This document shows, in pieces, positions 16,168 through 24,360 of a stretch of 64,000 bases of DNA (position 1 is its first letter; every line of letters starts with the position of its first letter). The stretch is from a bacterium 1XD8-76. GTDB taxonomy: Bacteria; Bacillota; Clostridia; Lachnospirales; Lachnospiraceae. The notes beneath the pieces were generated by a model that did not search any database, was not told the DNA's origin, and was given only the letters and a program-made list of their open reading frames with translations. The translations under genes were made by a program, and so were the position numbers. The DNA lies in the NCBI GenBank assembly GCA_003611955.1, contig RAZE01000001.1:434001-498000 (forward strand), given 5' to 3'.

Positions 16168-18258
16168 ATGGTGAGTTATCTGGTATATGGGCTTGTCTTT
16201 TGGCCGATGGCGGGGGCGTTTTTGTCCTGTGTGTCGGGCAGGAGACATAAAAAATACAGGGATTATTTTGTCGGCGGCGCAGCCGTCTTGGAATTCGGAC
16301 TGGCGTCGGCTTTGCTGTATCAGCTCATCACAGGCGGGATGACAGGAGGGATCCTCGGGCTGCCCGGCATCTGTGGTATGGGGCTTTCCTTTACGGTGGA
16401 CGGATTTCGGGCTGTCTATGCCTGCATCGCGGCGTTTATGTGGATGGGAACGTCTCTGTTTTCCATAGAATATTTTGCACACTACAGGAACAGGAACCGT
16501 TATTATCTGTTCTGGCTTGTCACGTTGGGGGCGACGGAGGCGATCTTTCTGTCGGCGAATCTGCTTACGACGTTTGTGTTTTTTGAGATCATGTCCTTTG
16601 CATCCTACGTCTGGGTGGCGCAGGATGAGAGAGATGAGTCTCTGCGGGCGGCGGCGACCTATCTGGCGGTGGCGGTGATCGGCGGCCTTGTGATGCTGAT
16701 GGGGCTGTTTCTTCTGTATCATCAGGCGGGAACGCTGGAGATCGATAAGCTCCGGGAAGCCTGCCGGGGAAAGGATGTCTATGCGGCGGCGTTTTGCATG
16801 TTGTTCGGTTTCGGCGCGAAGGCAGGGATATTTCCGCTGCACATCTGGCTGCCGAAGGCACATCCGGTGGCGCCTGCCCCGGCAAGCGCGCTGCTTTCGG
16901 GCATTCTGACAAAGACGGGTATTTTCGGCGTGCTGGTGATCAGCTGTAAGATCCTTCTGCACGACGCGCTCTGGGGTTCGTTCCTCCTGGCGTTGGGCGT
17001 GCTGACGATGGTGATCGGCGCGGTGCTGGCGCTGTTTTCTATTGATTTCAAGAGGACGCTCGCCTGCTCCTCGGTCTCCCAGATCGGTTTCATCTTGGTG
17101 GGGGTCGGCATGCAGGGGCTCTCGGGGGAGGAAAATGCTTTGGCGGTGCGGGGAAGCTTTCTTCATATGGTGAATCATTCGCTGTTTAAGCTGGTTCTAT
17201 TTATGATAGCAGGTGTGATTTATATGAATCTGCACAGGCTGGACCTGAATGAGATCAGGGGCTTTGGCAGAAAGAAACCTCTTCTCGCCTTTCTCTATCT
17301 GATGGGTGCCCTGGGCATCGGCGGTATGCCGCTGTGGAGCGGCTATATCAGCAAAACGCTACTGCATGAAAGTATTGTGGAATATACAGAAGGGTTGTCA
17401 GAGAGGATAATAACGCCTGTAATTTTTTCTGCGGGCGGAATGAAAGTCGTAGAATGGGCGTTTCTGATCAGCGGCGGCCTGACTGCGGCGTATATGACGA
17501 AGCTGTTCGCGGCGGTCTTTGTGGAGAAAAATAACGACGCGGCGCTGCAGGAGAGGTATGACGCGCAAAAAAATTATATGAGTCCTCTGAGCGCCGGGGT
17601 ATTACTTGCGGGAGGCCTGCTGTTCCCGGTCATGGGGATGCTGCCGGGGATAACGATGAACAGGCTGGCGGACCTGGGACAGGGATTTATGGGGCTTGCG
17701 AAGGCCGGCGAGAGGGTTTCCTATTTCAGTCCCGGCAATCTGAAGGGAGGCCTGATTTCCATTGCGATCGGCGTGGTTCTCTACCTTCTGGCGGTACGCG
17801 GATGGATGATGAAGCGCGGCGGGAACAGTGTCTATATAGACAGATGGCCGAAATTTTTGGATCTGGAGGAGTATTTCTACAGGCCGGTTCTGCTTGTCAT
17901 GCTGCCGAAGGTATGCTGCGGCGTCTGCGGCGCCCTGGATACGCTGGTGGATGCGGTGGTGGTGCTTCTGCGGAAGACGGTCTACAGGGACCACACGAAG
18001 ATGAGCGAGCTGAAGGAAGGAAACTGGTTTACGTATATTCTGGGGAGCGCGATGAACAATATCTGCGGGATCATGAATCGCATTTTCTGGAAAAAGCATC
18101 CGAATAAAATAAATTACAAACACAAACTGGCGCTCGACTACTGGGGGTTACGGGAGACGATCTATATGATCACAAGGAGCCTTTCCTATGGGCTGATCCT
18201 CTTCTCCATCGGACTTTGCGCGACGTTGATCTATCTGTTGGTGGGGGCGGTGAAATGA
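16168..18258 (+). CDS. NuoL/MrpA-like large subunit with C-terminal extension (large subunit 4)
   Basis: A 696-residue protein. The first 480 residues have the proton-transporter core: Glu in FVFFEIMSFASYV, Lys in GAKAGIFPLHIWLPKAHP, Lys in NHSLFKLVLFMIAG. The rest is an extension with membrane segments near residues 470-490, 530-550 and 680-695, separated by hydrophilic stretches. It lacks the MrpA-C domain, which is provided by the separate MbhD-like and MbhE-MrpB genes. It ends the operon; a short hairpin overlaps the stop codon (18245-18264) but has no T-run. Confidence 0.87.
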   Translation: MVSYLVYGLVFWPMAGAFLSCVSGRRHKKYRDYFVGGAAVLEFGLASALLYQLITGGMTGGILGLPGICGMGLSFTVDGFRAVYACIAAFMWMGTSLFSIEYFAHYRNRNRYYLFWLVTLGATEAIFLSANLLTTFVFFEIMSFASYVWVAQDERDESLRAAATYLAVAVIGGLVMLMGLFLLYHQAGTLEIDKLREACRGKDVYAAAFCMLFGFGAKAGIFPLHIWLPKAHPVAPAPASALLSGILTKTGIFGVLVISCKILLHDALWGSFLLALGVLTMVIGAVLALFSIDFKRTLACSSVSQIGFILVGVGMQGLSGEENALAVRGSFLHMVNHSLFKLVLFMIAGVIYMNLHRLDLNEIRGFGRKKPLLAFLYLMGALGIGGMPLWSGYISKTLLHESIVEYTEGLSERIITPVIFSAGGMKVVEWAFLISGGLTAAYMTKLFAAVFVEKNNDAALQERYDAQKNYMSPLSAGVLLAGGLLFPVMGMLPGITMNRLADLGQGFMGLAKAGERVSYFSPGNLKGGLISIAIGVVLYLLAVRGWMMKRGGNSVYIDRWPKFLDLEEYFYRPVLLVMLPKVCCGVCGALDTLVDAVVVLLRKTVYRDHTKMSELKEGNWFTYILGSAMNNICGIMNRIFWKKHPNKINYKHKLALDYWGLRETIYMITRSLSYGLILFSIGLCATLIYLLVGAVK

Positions 18259-18299
18259 CCGCCCTTAAACAATGGGGAATACCTGCAATGTATTTTTTT

Positions 18300-18361
18300 G
18301 TAAAATATACTTGACAAAATGGAAACAATGGAATAGGATAAATATGTAAGATATATTTTAC
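18300..18361 (+). promoter_or_regulatory. Promoter flanked by inverted repeats upstream of the small HTH regulator
   Basis: TTGACA (18311-18316) and TAGGAT (18334-18339) with a 17-base gap form a good promoter. Ten-base inverted repeats GTAAAATATA (18300-18309) and TATATTTTAC (18352-18361) flank it. These could be paired half-sites for the regulator encoded 36 bases downstream. The whole stretch 18259-18396 has no gene. Confidence 0.55.
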
Positions 18362-18396
18362 GTAATGTCAGATGATAAAATTCAAAAGAGGTGAAA

Positions 18397-18618
18397 ATGA
18401 AAAATCTGAGACTAAAGTCCGCGAGAGCGGCACTCGATATGTCCCAGCAACAGCTCGCGGAAGCGGTGGGTGTGTCGAGACAGACAATAAACGCTATAGA
18501 GAAGGGGGATTATAACCCCACGATCAAACTGTGCAGGGCGATCTGCAGGGCGCTTGGAAAAACGCTGGATGATCTGTTCTGGGAGGAGGAAGAAGAAAAT
18601 GAAGAGACAGAAAAATAA
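18397..18618 (+). CDS. Small XRE-family transcriptional regulator
   Basis: A 73-residue protein that is almost entirely a helix-turn-helix of the Cro/C1 type: LKSARAALDMSQQQLAEAVGVSRQTINAIEKGDYNPTIKLCRAICRALGKTLDDLF, with an acidic tail. The ATG at 18397 follows AAGAGGTG. It overlaps the next membrane-protein gene by 20 bases. This arrangement is a recurrent two-gene unit in Firmicutes, in which the regulator represses the unit. The flanking inverted repeats upstream are the likely binding sites. Confidence 0.9.
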   Translation: MKNLRLKSARAALDMSQQQLAEAVGVSRQTINAIEKGDYNPTIKLCRAICRALGKTLDDLFWEEEEENEETEK

Positions 18619-19072
18619 TCTGGACGAGAGGCAGGAACTTGACGCGCTGAAAGTGGAGAGCAGAGGCTTAATGCTCATGTATCTGGGGCTGACGGCATCG
18701 ATTATAATACAGATGTTTTTATACGGGCAGAATGCCCTCAGATATGTGGCGGGGGAGACGATCGTGCTGTGTATCGGGAGTATCTACAGTGTGGCGGCCA
18801 GTCTCAGAAAGGGCATATGGGACAGGAGGCTGGCGGCGTCCGCGAAATCGAATCTGGGTGTCAGCTTTATTATCTCGGGGCTGTTCGCGCTGCTGTTTGG
18901 TATCCTCAGCTATGTGAGGTTTGGCATGGGCAAGGTTGCGTTTGAGAGCGCGCTGATCTTTTTCGTTTCCATGTTTCTGGTGTGTTATGCGGTGTTGATG
19001 GGTATGCTGATCGTCTACAAAAGAAGACAGAAAAAGATGAATGAGGCGGAGGAAGAGGAGGAAAAATTATGA
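18599..19072 (+). CDS. Membrane protein partner of XRE regulator (DUF6773-like)
   Basis: A 157-residue protein beginning with a charged stretch (NNLDERQELDALKVES) followed by about four hydrophobic segments and a Glu-rich C-terminus. The pattern resembles DUF6773 (or the related DUF3796/DUF2178) membrane proteins that follow small XRE regulators in clostridia; the exact family number is from memory. No function is known. The start overlaps the regulator gene and follows GGAGGAGGA. Its end overlaps the lipid kinase start by four bases (ATGA), so three genes form one operon. Confidence 0.7.
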   Translation: MKRQKNNLDERQELDALKVESRGLMLMYLGLTASIIIQMFLYGQNALRYVAGETIVLCIGSIYSVAASLRKGIWDRRLAASAKSNLGVSFIISGLFALLFGILSYVRFGMGKVAFESALIFFVSMFLVCYAVLMGMLIVYKRRQKKMNEAEEEEEKL

Positions 19073-19950
19073 AAAAACTTCTGTTGGTCTACAATCCCGT
19101 ATCCGGTATGACAAAGACAAGGCTCAGTTTGCAGAAAGCGGTGGAGTTCTATGACAGCCATGATTATCTTGTCACGGTATGTCTTGTCAGGCGGCTGGAG
19201 GATTTTGAAAAGGTTATCGATTTTAAATCTTTCGACAGGATCGTGTGCAGCGGCGGAGACGGGACTCTGAATATTACGGTCTCTTTCCTGATACGGAAGA
19301 ATCTGCCGGCGCAGATCGCCTATATACCGTCCGGTTCCACCAACGATTTTGCCTACAGTCTGGGGATTTCCGGGGACATCGATGCGTTGCTGCAAAACAC
19401 TGTGGAGGGAACCCCCAGGTGGATCGATGTGGGGCGCTTTAACACATCCAGATATTTTCTGTATGTGGCGGCCTTCGGACTTTTCACGAAGGTTTCTTAT
19501 ACGACCTCCCAGAAGGCGAAAAATCTGATGGGACATGCCGCCTATATTCTGGAGGGGATCAAAAGTCTCACTGATCTGAAGAGCTATCATATGACAGCGC
19601 AGCTGGAGGAAGAGGAGGTGGAAGGCGACTACATTCTCGGCATGGTCACAAACTCTCTGTCCATTGGCGGGTTTAAAAATATCCTGCCCGTCGATACCGC
19701 GCTGGATGACGGATTGTTTGAAATAGTGTTAGTCAGGATGCCAAAGAGCCTTGGGGCATTGAATGAGATCGTTCTTTCCCTGCTTAGTGAAAAACCGGAG
19801 GAGAACCAGCACATTTTTTACAGAAAGACTTCCAGAGCAATACTGCGGTCGGAAGAAAAGATATCCTGGGCGCTGGACGGAGAGTTCGGCGGGGAGGAGA
19901 ATGTCGTGCGGATCGAGAACAGGAGAAAGCTGCTCTCGATCATATGCTGA
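19069..19950 (+). CDS. Diacylglycerol/lipid kinase (DagK/YegS family)
   Basis: A 293-residue cytoplasmic lipid kinase. The N-terminal NPVSG and the nucleotide-binding SGGDGTLN are typical, as is PSGSTNDFA. It would phosphorylate diacylglycerol or a related lipid, feeding phosphatidate back into phospholipid synthesis. It is translationally coupled to the membrane protein before it and converges with the L,D-transpeptidase gene, whose stop lies six bases beyond its own. Confidence 0.92.
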   Translation: MKKLLLVYNPVSGMTKTRLSLQKAVEFYDSHDYLVTVCLVRRLEDFEKVIDFKSFDRIVCSGGDGTLNITVSFLIRKNLPAQIAYIPSGSTNDFAYSLGISGDIDALLQNTVEGTPRWIDVGRFNTSRYFLYVAAFGLFTKVSYTTSQKAKNLMGHAAYILEGIKSLTDLKSYHMTAQLEEEEVEGDYILGMVTNSLSIGGFKNILPVDTALDDGLFEIVLVRMPKSLGALNEIVLSLLSEKPEENQHIFYRKTSRAILRSEEKISWALDGEFGGEENVVRIENRRKLLSIIC

Positions 19951-19955
19951 GCTGC

Positions 19956-21575
19956 TTAATTGAACTGGGGAACGCTTCCATCCGGCACCGGCATCTGGGG
20001 ATCCGGAGAGATGGTTCCCTCCTGCGGCGGGATCTGCACATCGGGAGAGGCGGTTCCGTCCGGTACCGGAATCTGTGCATCAGGAAGCGGAGGAAGTGCG
20101 GTCGCAGGTTCCTGTTCTGCAGGCGTGATACTTACCGGTACTTCTTCGCCGGAAAGATTGGTCGCATGGGGCTGCTCTGTTCCGCTTAAATGGTAGCACA
20201 AAACCGGAATCCCCTGTTCAATGTTTTCGTAGATCGTTGCGGCGACGGCGGGCGGCAGGTTGATGCAGCCGTGGGAGCCGTTCGTCTTGTAGATGGATCC
20301 GCCAAACGTGGAACGCCAGGAACTGTCATGCATGCCGACATTCCCATTGAAGGGCATCCAGTAAGAGACCGGCGTCCGATAATTTTGCCCTTTCAGAGTA
20401 GCGTTCCGCTCTTTGTAGGTGAGGGAGTACGCGCCGTCCGGTGTAGCGTTTCCTCTGGAGGGATTCCCGGAAACGAAGTCCGATTCGATGACCAGCTCAC
20501 CGTCCTTATAAAAAAACAGATGTTGAGCGGTGAGGTTGATCTCCACATAGGTATCGCCGTAGTCCGGATCGCCATGACTTGCCGCCTCCATGAGATAGAC
20601 AGGCTCTCTGTCCGTGCTTTCGCCTCTGCCGATGATCTCCATCAGCTTATCCACTTCCGTCTCCTTGTCGAGCATCCATCCGTAATAGCCGTTTTTGATC
20701 GTGACCGTTTCGCCGTATGAAGTTTTCAGTGTTTTGGAGGAGTAAGCCGTATTGTATTTTTTGGCAAGTTCTTTTATGTATTCCGTCACGGCCTCCCGGT
20801 CTATCGTTCTTCTTCCGCTCCTGCTCACGGAGATCCACCTGGAGAGCGTATCGCCATCGAGCACTTCCGTCTGATCGCCGAACTTATAAGTGACAGTCAT
20901 GTCAGAATAAGACTGCACAAGAGCCAGCTGCTCCTTCAGGGCGTCGTCCTCCGCGGAAATTTCGGGTGCCCTGTAGATGCCGGCCGCCCGGAAAGAAAGG
21001 GTATCTTCCATACGGCAGACCGCGTCCGCCACAGCTTCAAGAAGCCTGTCTTCCGATATTTCATTGCCCGGTACTTCCGGAACGATCTGATAACCGATGT
21101 CGTTTTCATAGATGACAAAGGCATTTTCCGGGGAGATCCATTTGCTTTTATCCATGCAGGACAGAGAGTCAATAACGGAACGAAGTTTTTCCTCATCGTA
21201 GGAGACGGAGATAGAATATTCTTTTTCGCGGAAGGCTTCGAGTCCCCAGGTGATCATGTTCTGTCCGCTCAGGATGAGCTGAAGATTGTCACCGTTTTCA
21301 ACGTGCAGACCGATATCGCTGCCGGAGATAGTTTCCGTGTTCTCCCCGTCGTCCTCGATCAAAGTCAAAGTGTATGTGGAAGCGCCGGCGTTTACGGTCT
21401 CCTGCGCCTGCGCGCAGTTAAGCCCGGACACATTGATTCCGTTGACAATAGTGCCGGGGAAAAATACGTTCCGGTAGGTGGAGCCGATCAGGAGATACAG
21501 GATAATTATCGCACCGAGAGCGATACCCAGGATCAAAGGTGATTTGGAGGATGCTTTTTTCTTTTCTTTCCGCAT
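19956..21575 (-). CDS. L,D-transpeptidase (YkuD) with N-terminal peptidoglycan-binding-type domains and repeat tail
   Basis: A 539-residue protein anchored by one N-terminal membrane segment (residues 12-34). Residues about 40-330 carry two copies of a peptidoglycan-binding-4-like domain (INVSGLNCAQAQETV at the start). The YkuD catalytic domain covers about 340-470, and its active site is SHGCINLP with the nucleophilic Cys and preceding His. It forms 3-3 crosslinks or attaches proteins in the cell wall. The C-terminal 45 residues are three imperfect Pro/Asp/Gly repeats (variants of QIPVPDG). The ATG at 21575 is the only good start. It is preceded on its strand by the rubredoxin terminator region. 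Confidence 0.93.
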   Translation of the reverse strand: MRKEKKKASSKSPLILGIALGAIIILYLLIGSTYRNVFFPGTIVNGINVSGLNCAQAQETVNAGASTYTLTLIEDDGENTETISGSDIGLHVENGDNLQLILSGQNMITWGLEAFREKEYSISVSYDEEKLRSVIDSLSCMDKSKWISPENAFVIYENDIGYQIVPEVPGNEISEDRLLEAVADAVCRMEDTLSFRAAGIYRAPEISAEDDALKEQLALVQSYSDMTVTYKFGDQTEVLDGDTLSRWISVSRSGRRTIDREAVTEYIKELAKKYNTAYSSKTLKTSYGETVTIKNGYYGWMLDKETEVDKLMEIIGRGESTDREPVYLMEAASHGDPDYGDTYVEINLTAQHLFFYKDGELVIESDFVSGNPSRGNATPDGAYSLTYKERNATLKGQNYRTPVSYWMPFNGNVGMHDSSWRSTFGGSIYKTNGSHGCINLPPAVAATIYENIEQGIPVLCYHLSGTEQPHATNLSGEEVPVSITPAEQEPATALPPLPDAQIPVPDGTASPDVQIPPQEGTISPDPQMPVPDGSVPQFN

Positions 21576-21694
21576 ATGTAAAATAGCCTTCCCTTGTTAT
21601 GTCTATATCATTATCTTATGAAAAGTTGCTTCAATTTTTACTCCTTTTATTATAAAACAATGTATTGGAAAAAGCAAAGGCATATAATGACAAA

Positions 21695-21732
21695 GAGCGC
21701 CGCTCGATCACTTTCCGGATCAGGCGGCGCTC
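21695..21732 (-). terminator. Probable terminator after rubredoxin gene
   Basis: The 9-base arms GAGCGCCGC (21695-21703) and GCGGCGCTC (21724-21732) form a strong hairpin. Only a short T-run (TTT) follows on the minus strand. Confidence 0.6.
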
Positions 21733-21746
21733 AAAGCGACTTTTAC

Positions 21747-21917
21747 TTAAGGTGTCTCAACAACCTTCTTAAACATGGATTTGTCGATACCGCAGATCGG
21801 GCATCTCCAGTCATCGGGAATATCTGTGAAAGCTGTGCCGGGAGCGATACCGTGCTCCGGATCACCTTTCGCGGGATCATAAGTGTAACCACAGGGATTG
21901 CAAAAATATTTGTCCAT
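21747..21917 (-). CDS. Rubredoxin
   Basis: A 56-residue protein on the minus strand. It contains both iron-binding pairs, CNPCGY and CPICG, separated by a typical [19 protein letters not shown] and DIPDDW stretch. It is an electron carrier with a single Fe(Cys)4 centre. It lies 36 bases downstream of the rubrerythrin gene in the same direction, with AAGGAGAC as ribosome site, so it probably donates electrons to rubrerythrin for peroxide reduction. Confidence 0.95.
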   Translation of the reverse strand: MDKYFCNPCGYTYDPAKGDPEHGIAPGTAFTDIPDDWRCPICGIDKSMFKKVVETP

Positions 21918-21953
21918 AATAAAGTCTCCTTATCATTTGTTTTTATTTATAGG

Positions 21954-22493
21954 TTAACCAAAGTATCTCTCAAGCAGGCCCTTGAATGCTTTGCCGTGTC
22001 TTGCCTCGTCTCTTGCCATCTCATGAACGGTGTCATGAATCGCGTCGAGGTTAGCTGCTTTCGCTCTCTTAGCAAGATCAAACTTACCGGCTGTAGCGCC
22101 GTTCTCAGCTTCCACTCTCATCTCAAGATTCTTCTTTGTGGAATCTGTTACAACTTCTCCGAGCAGTTCAGCAAATTTAGCAGCGTGCTCTGCCTCTTCG
22201 TAAGCTGCTTTCTCCCAGTAGAGACCGATCTCCGGATAACCTTCTCTGTGAGCTACCCTTGCCATAGCGAGGTACATACCAACCTCGGAGCACTCGCCGT
22301 TGAAGTTGGCTCTCAGATCTTCCAGAATATCCTCGGAAACACCCTGTGCCACTCCTACAACATGTTCTGCAGCCCATGTCATCTCTCCGCTCTGAGCAGT
22401 GAACTTTTCAGCGGGAGCATTACACTGAGGACATTTCTCAGGAGCCTGATCTCCCTCATGAACGTAACCACATACCTGACATACAAATTTCAT
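21954..22493 (-). CDS. Reverse rubrerythrin (N-terminal rubredoxin domain plus ferritin-like diiron domain)
   Basis: A 179-residue peroxide-scavenging protein. The N-terminus (residues 1-40) is a rubredoxin-like domain, [22 protein letters not shown], and the ferritin-like four-helix domain follows with the diiron ligands in ECSEVG, EEAEHA, and [10 protein letters not shown]. Classic rubrerythrin has these domains in the opposite order, so this is the reverse type found in clostridia. It would reduce hydrogen peroxide with electrons from rubredoxin. It lies between a PerR-like regulator and rubredoxin. Confidence 0.94.
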   Translation of the reverse strand: MKFVCQVCGYVHEGDQAPEKCPQCNAPAEKFTAQSGEMTWAAEHVVGVAQGVSEDILEDLRANFNGECSEVGMYLAMARVAHREGYPEIGLYWEKAAYEEAEHAAKFAELLGEVVTDSTKKNLEMRVEAENGATAGKFDLAKRAKAANLDAIHDTVHEMARDEARHGKAFKGLLERYFG

Positions 22494-22572
22494 TGTTTTT
22501 CTCCTTTTCTCTTTTATGATATATTATTGTTTATTCAAACCGGGAAAATCCCCGATTGTAACCACTTTTCTA

Positions 22573-22965
22573 TCAGGCTTCCGCCCTTTTGCAGCAGTTG
22601 CCGCATACCCCGTAAAAATAAGTGATATGCCCCGCGATCTGTCCGTCGAAATTGACGCCCGCTATGTCTTTTATAGTGTCGATATTCTGCATCTGCAGAT
22701 CGATCACGCTGCCGCATTCCTTACAGATAAAATGATAATGCGGAAAAGTTTTCGCGTCGAAATGATCCACGCCGTCCCCCACGTTCAGCTTTTGAATCTC
22801 GCCGAGATCCGTCAAAAGCTGAAGGTTCCGATAGACGGTGCCGAGGCTTATATTCGGAAAAGTCTCCCGGACTTCCATATAGACCATATCTGCGGTCGGA
22901 TGGTCTTCTCTGTTTATAAGGCAGTCCTTGATCACTTCCCGCTGCCGGCTGTATTTCAGTGCCAT
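22573..22965 (-). CDS. perR: PerR-like Fur-family peroxide regulator
   Basis: A 130-residue Fur-superfamily repressor. The winged helix ends with PNISLGTVYRNLQLL. The structural zinc pairs CKEC and CGNC are present. Residues matching the PerR regulatory iron site appear to be present: His in EDHPTADMVY, HFDAKTFPHYHF, and Asp in MQNIDTI. PerR senses peroxide by iron-catalysed His oxidation. The ATG at 22965 follows AAGGAGATG; an in-frame start 10 codons earlier lacks a site. Position just before reverse rubrerythrin and rubredoxin supports PerR rather than Fur or Zur. Confidence 0.86.
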   Translation of the reverse strand: MALKYSRQREVIKDCLINREDHPTADMVYMEVRETFPNISLGTVYRNLQLLTDLGEIQKLNVGDGVDHFDAKTFPHYHFICKECGSVIDLQMQNIDTIKDIAGVNFDGQIAGHITYFYGVCGNCCKRAEA

Positions 22966-23004
22966 GTCATCTCCTTGTACAAAAATAGGAATCATTACTA
23001 TTTT

Positions 23005-23032
23005 AATATAACATAATTTTTTACCTTGTCAA
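23005..23032 (-). promoter_or_regulatory. Promoter of perR
   Basis: On the minus strand TTGACA (23032-23027) and TATATT (23010-23005) are 16 bases apart. The following AT-rich stretch contains an imperfect palindrome (ATTA...TAAT at 22994-23007) that could hold a Per box, but it does not match the consensus well. Confidence 0.5.
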
Positions 23033-23140
23033 CACTCTGTACTCATTTTTATATTTTTTTAAGAAGATTATTCTTCTCTTTTTACAAAAAAATGGCGGGA
23101 ATGTGCTATACTATTTACAAAATTCGGGGAAACGGTAACT

Positions 23141-24340
23141 ATGAAATTAAAGACGAGGTTATTAATTGCATTTCTGGTCATGATATTTGTTCCGATGATC
23201 CTGACATGCGTTGCGTTCTGGCTGATCGGTACGTCGATCAGAGGGCAGCAGATACAGTTTTCTATGGATCCAGAGGCATTTCTCTATTTCAGAGATCTGA
23301 TCGCGCCGGATTTTCTCATTTCCATGGCGATAGCCATTGCGATCATTCTCATATTTACGGCGTTGATCCTGAGTTTTTGGATCTATTCCAGCGTGTTTAA
23401 TCCGGTGCAGGAACTGAATATAGCCATGAAAAATATAGCGGAAGGCAATCTGGAGTATCAGGTGCCCCCGCCGGAGCATAGACAGAAGGGCGAGATGGCG
23501 GAACTTGCGATCAACTATGAGGATATGCGCCTCCGATTGAAGGAGTCCACGGAGGAAAAACTCCAGCGCGAGAACCAGAATAAGGAGCTGATCACAAATA
23601 TTTCCCATGATCTGAAAACGCCGATCACTGCGATCAAAGGCTATGTGGAAGGAATCATGGACGGCATCGCCAACACGCCGGAGAAGATGGACAAATATAT
23701 CCGGACGATATACAATAAAGCCAATGACATGGATCGTCTGATCAACGAACTGTCCCTCTACTCCGGGATTGATTCCAACCGGATCCCCTACAACTTTCAT
23801 CGGCTGAATGTGGCGGACTATTTTCAGGATTGTCTGGAGGAAGTGGGCCTGGATTTGGAGTCGGAAGATATTGAGCTTAGTTATTCCAATCTGGTGTCGC
23901 CGGAAGTGATGGTGATAGCCGATCCGGAACAGCTGAAGCGGGTGATCAACAACATCATCAGCAACAGCGTAAAGTATCAGGACAAAAAGCCGGGCAGTAT
24001 CGATATCCGTATTCTGGATGAGATAGATTCCATCCGCATTGAGATAGAGGACAACGGCAGAGGCATCGCGCAGAGGGATCTGCCCAAGATATTTGAAAGA
24101 TTTTACCGTACGGACGCCTCCCGCAACTCCACGAAGGGCGGCAGCGGTATCGGGCTCTCCATCGTAAAAAAGATCGTGGAAGATCATGGCGGTTATATCT
24201 GGGCCACCAGCAGAGAGGGAGAGGGAACCTGTATGCATATCGTGCTCAGGAAATATGAGGAAGTAAAACAGGACGTGAATAGTGTTGACATAGATGAGAC
24301 TGCGCCGGAAAACGGACGAAAAAGAAATCAGAGCAAATAA
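23141..24340 (+). CDS. Sensor histidine kinase
   Basis: A 399-residue membrane kinase. Two membrane segments (about residues 7-30 and 58-84) enclose a short extracellular loop of only about 28 residues. Then come a HAMP domain (about 85-138), HisKA with the phospho-acceptor His156 in NISHDLKTPITAIKGY, and an HATPase domain with NNIISNSVKY, DNGRGI, FERFYR and GGSGIGLSIV. The tiny loop suggests it senses something at or in the membrane. It precedes its response regulator gene by 20 bases, an order less common than regulator first. Confidence 0.93.
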   Translation: MKLKTRLLIAFLVMIFVPMILTCVAFWLIGTSIRGQQIQFSMDPEAFLYFRDLIAPDFLISMAIAIAIILIFTALILSFWIYSSVFNPVQELNIAMKNIAEGNLEYQVPPPEHRQKGEMAELAINYEDMRLRLKESTEEKLQRENQNKELITNISHDLKTPITAIKGYVEGIMDGIANTPEKMDKYIRTIYNKANDMDRLINELSLYSGIDSNRIPYNFHRLNVADYFQDCLEEVGLDLESEDIELSYSNLVSPEVMVIADPEQLKRVINNIISNSVKYQDKKPGSIDIRILDEIDSIRIEIEDNGRGIAQRDLPKIFERFYRTDASRNSTKGGSGIGLSIVKKIVEDHGGYIWATSREGEGTCMHIVLRKYEEVKQDVNSVDIDETAPENGRKRNQSK

Positions 24341-24360
24341 TTGGAAAGGCAGGGCATGTT

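Noticed and set aside
14921..17178. Two open frames of about 350 codons on the minus strand opposite the antiporter subunits
   Set aside because: Their products are highly basic and low in hydrophobic residues with no known motif; they mirror the codon pattern of the real membrane-protein genes.
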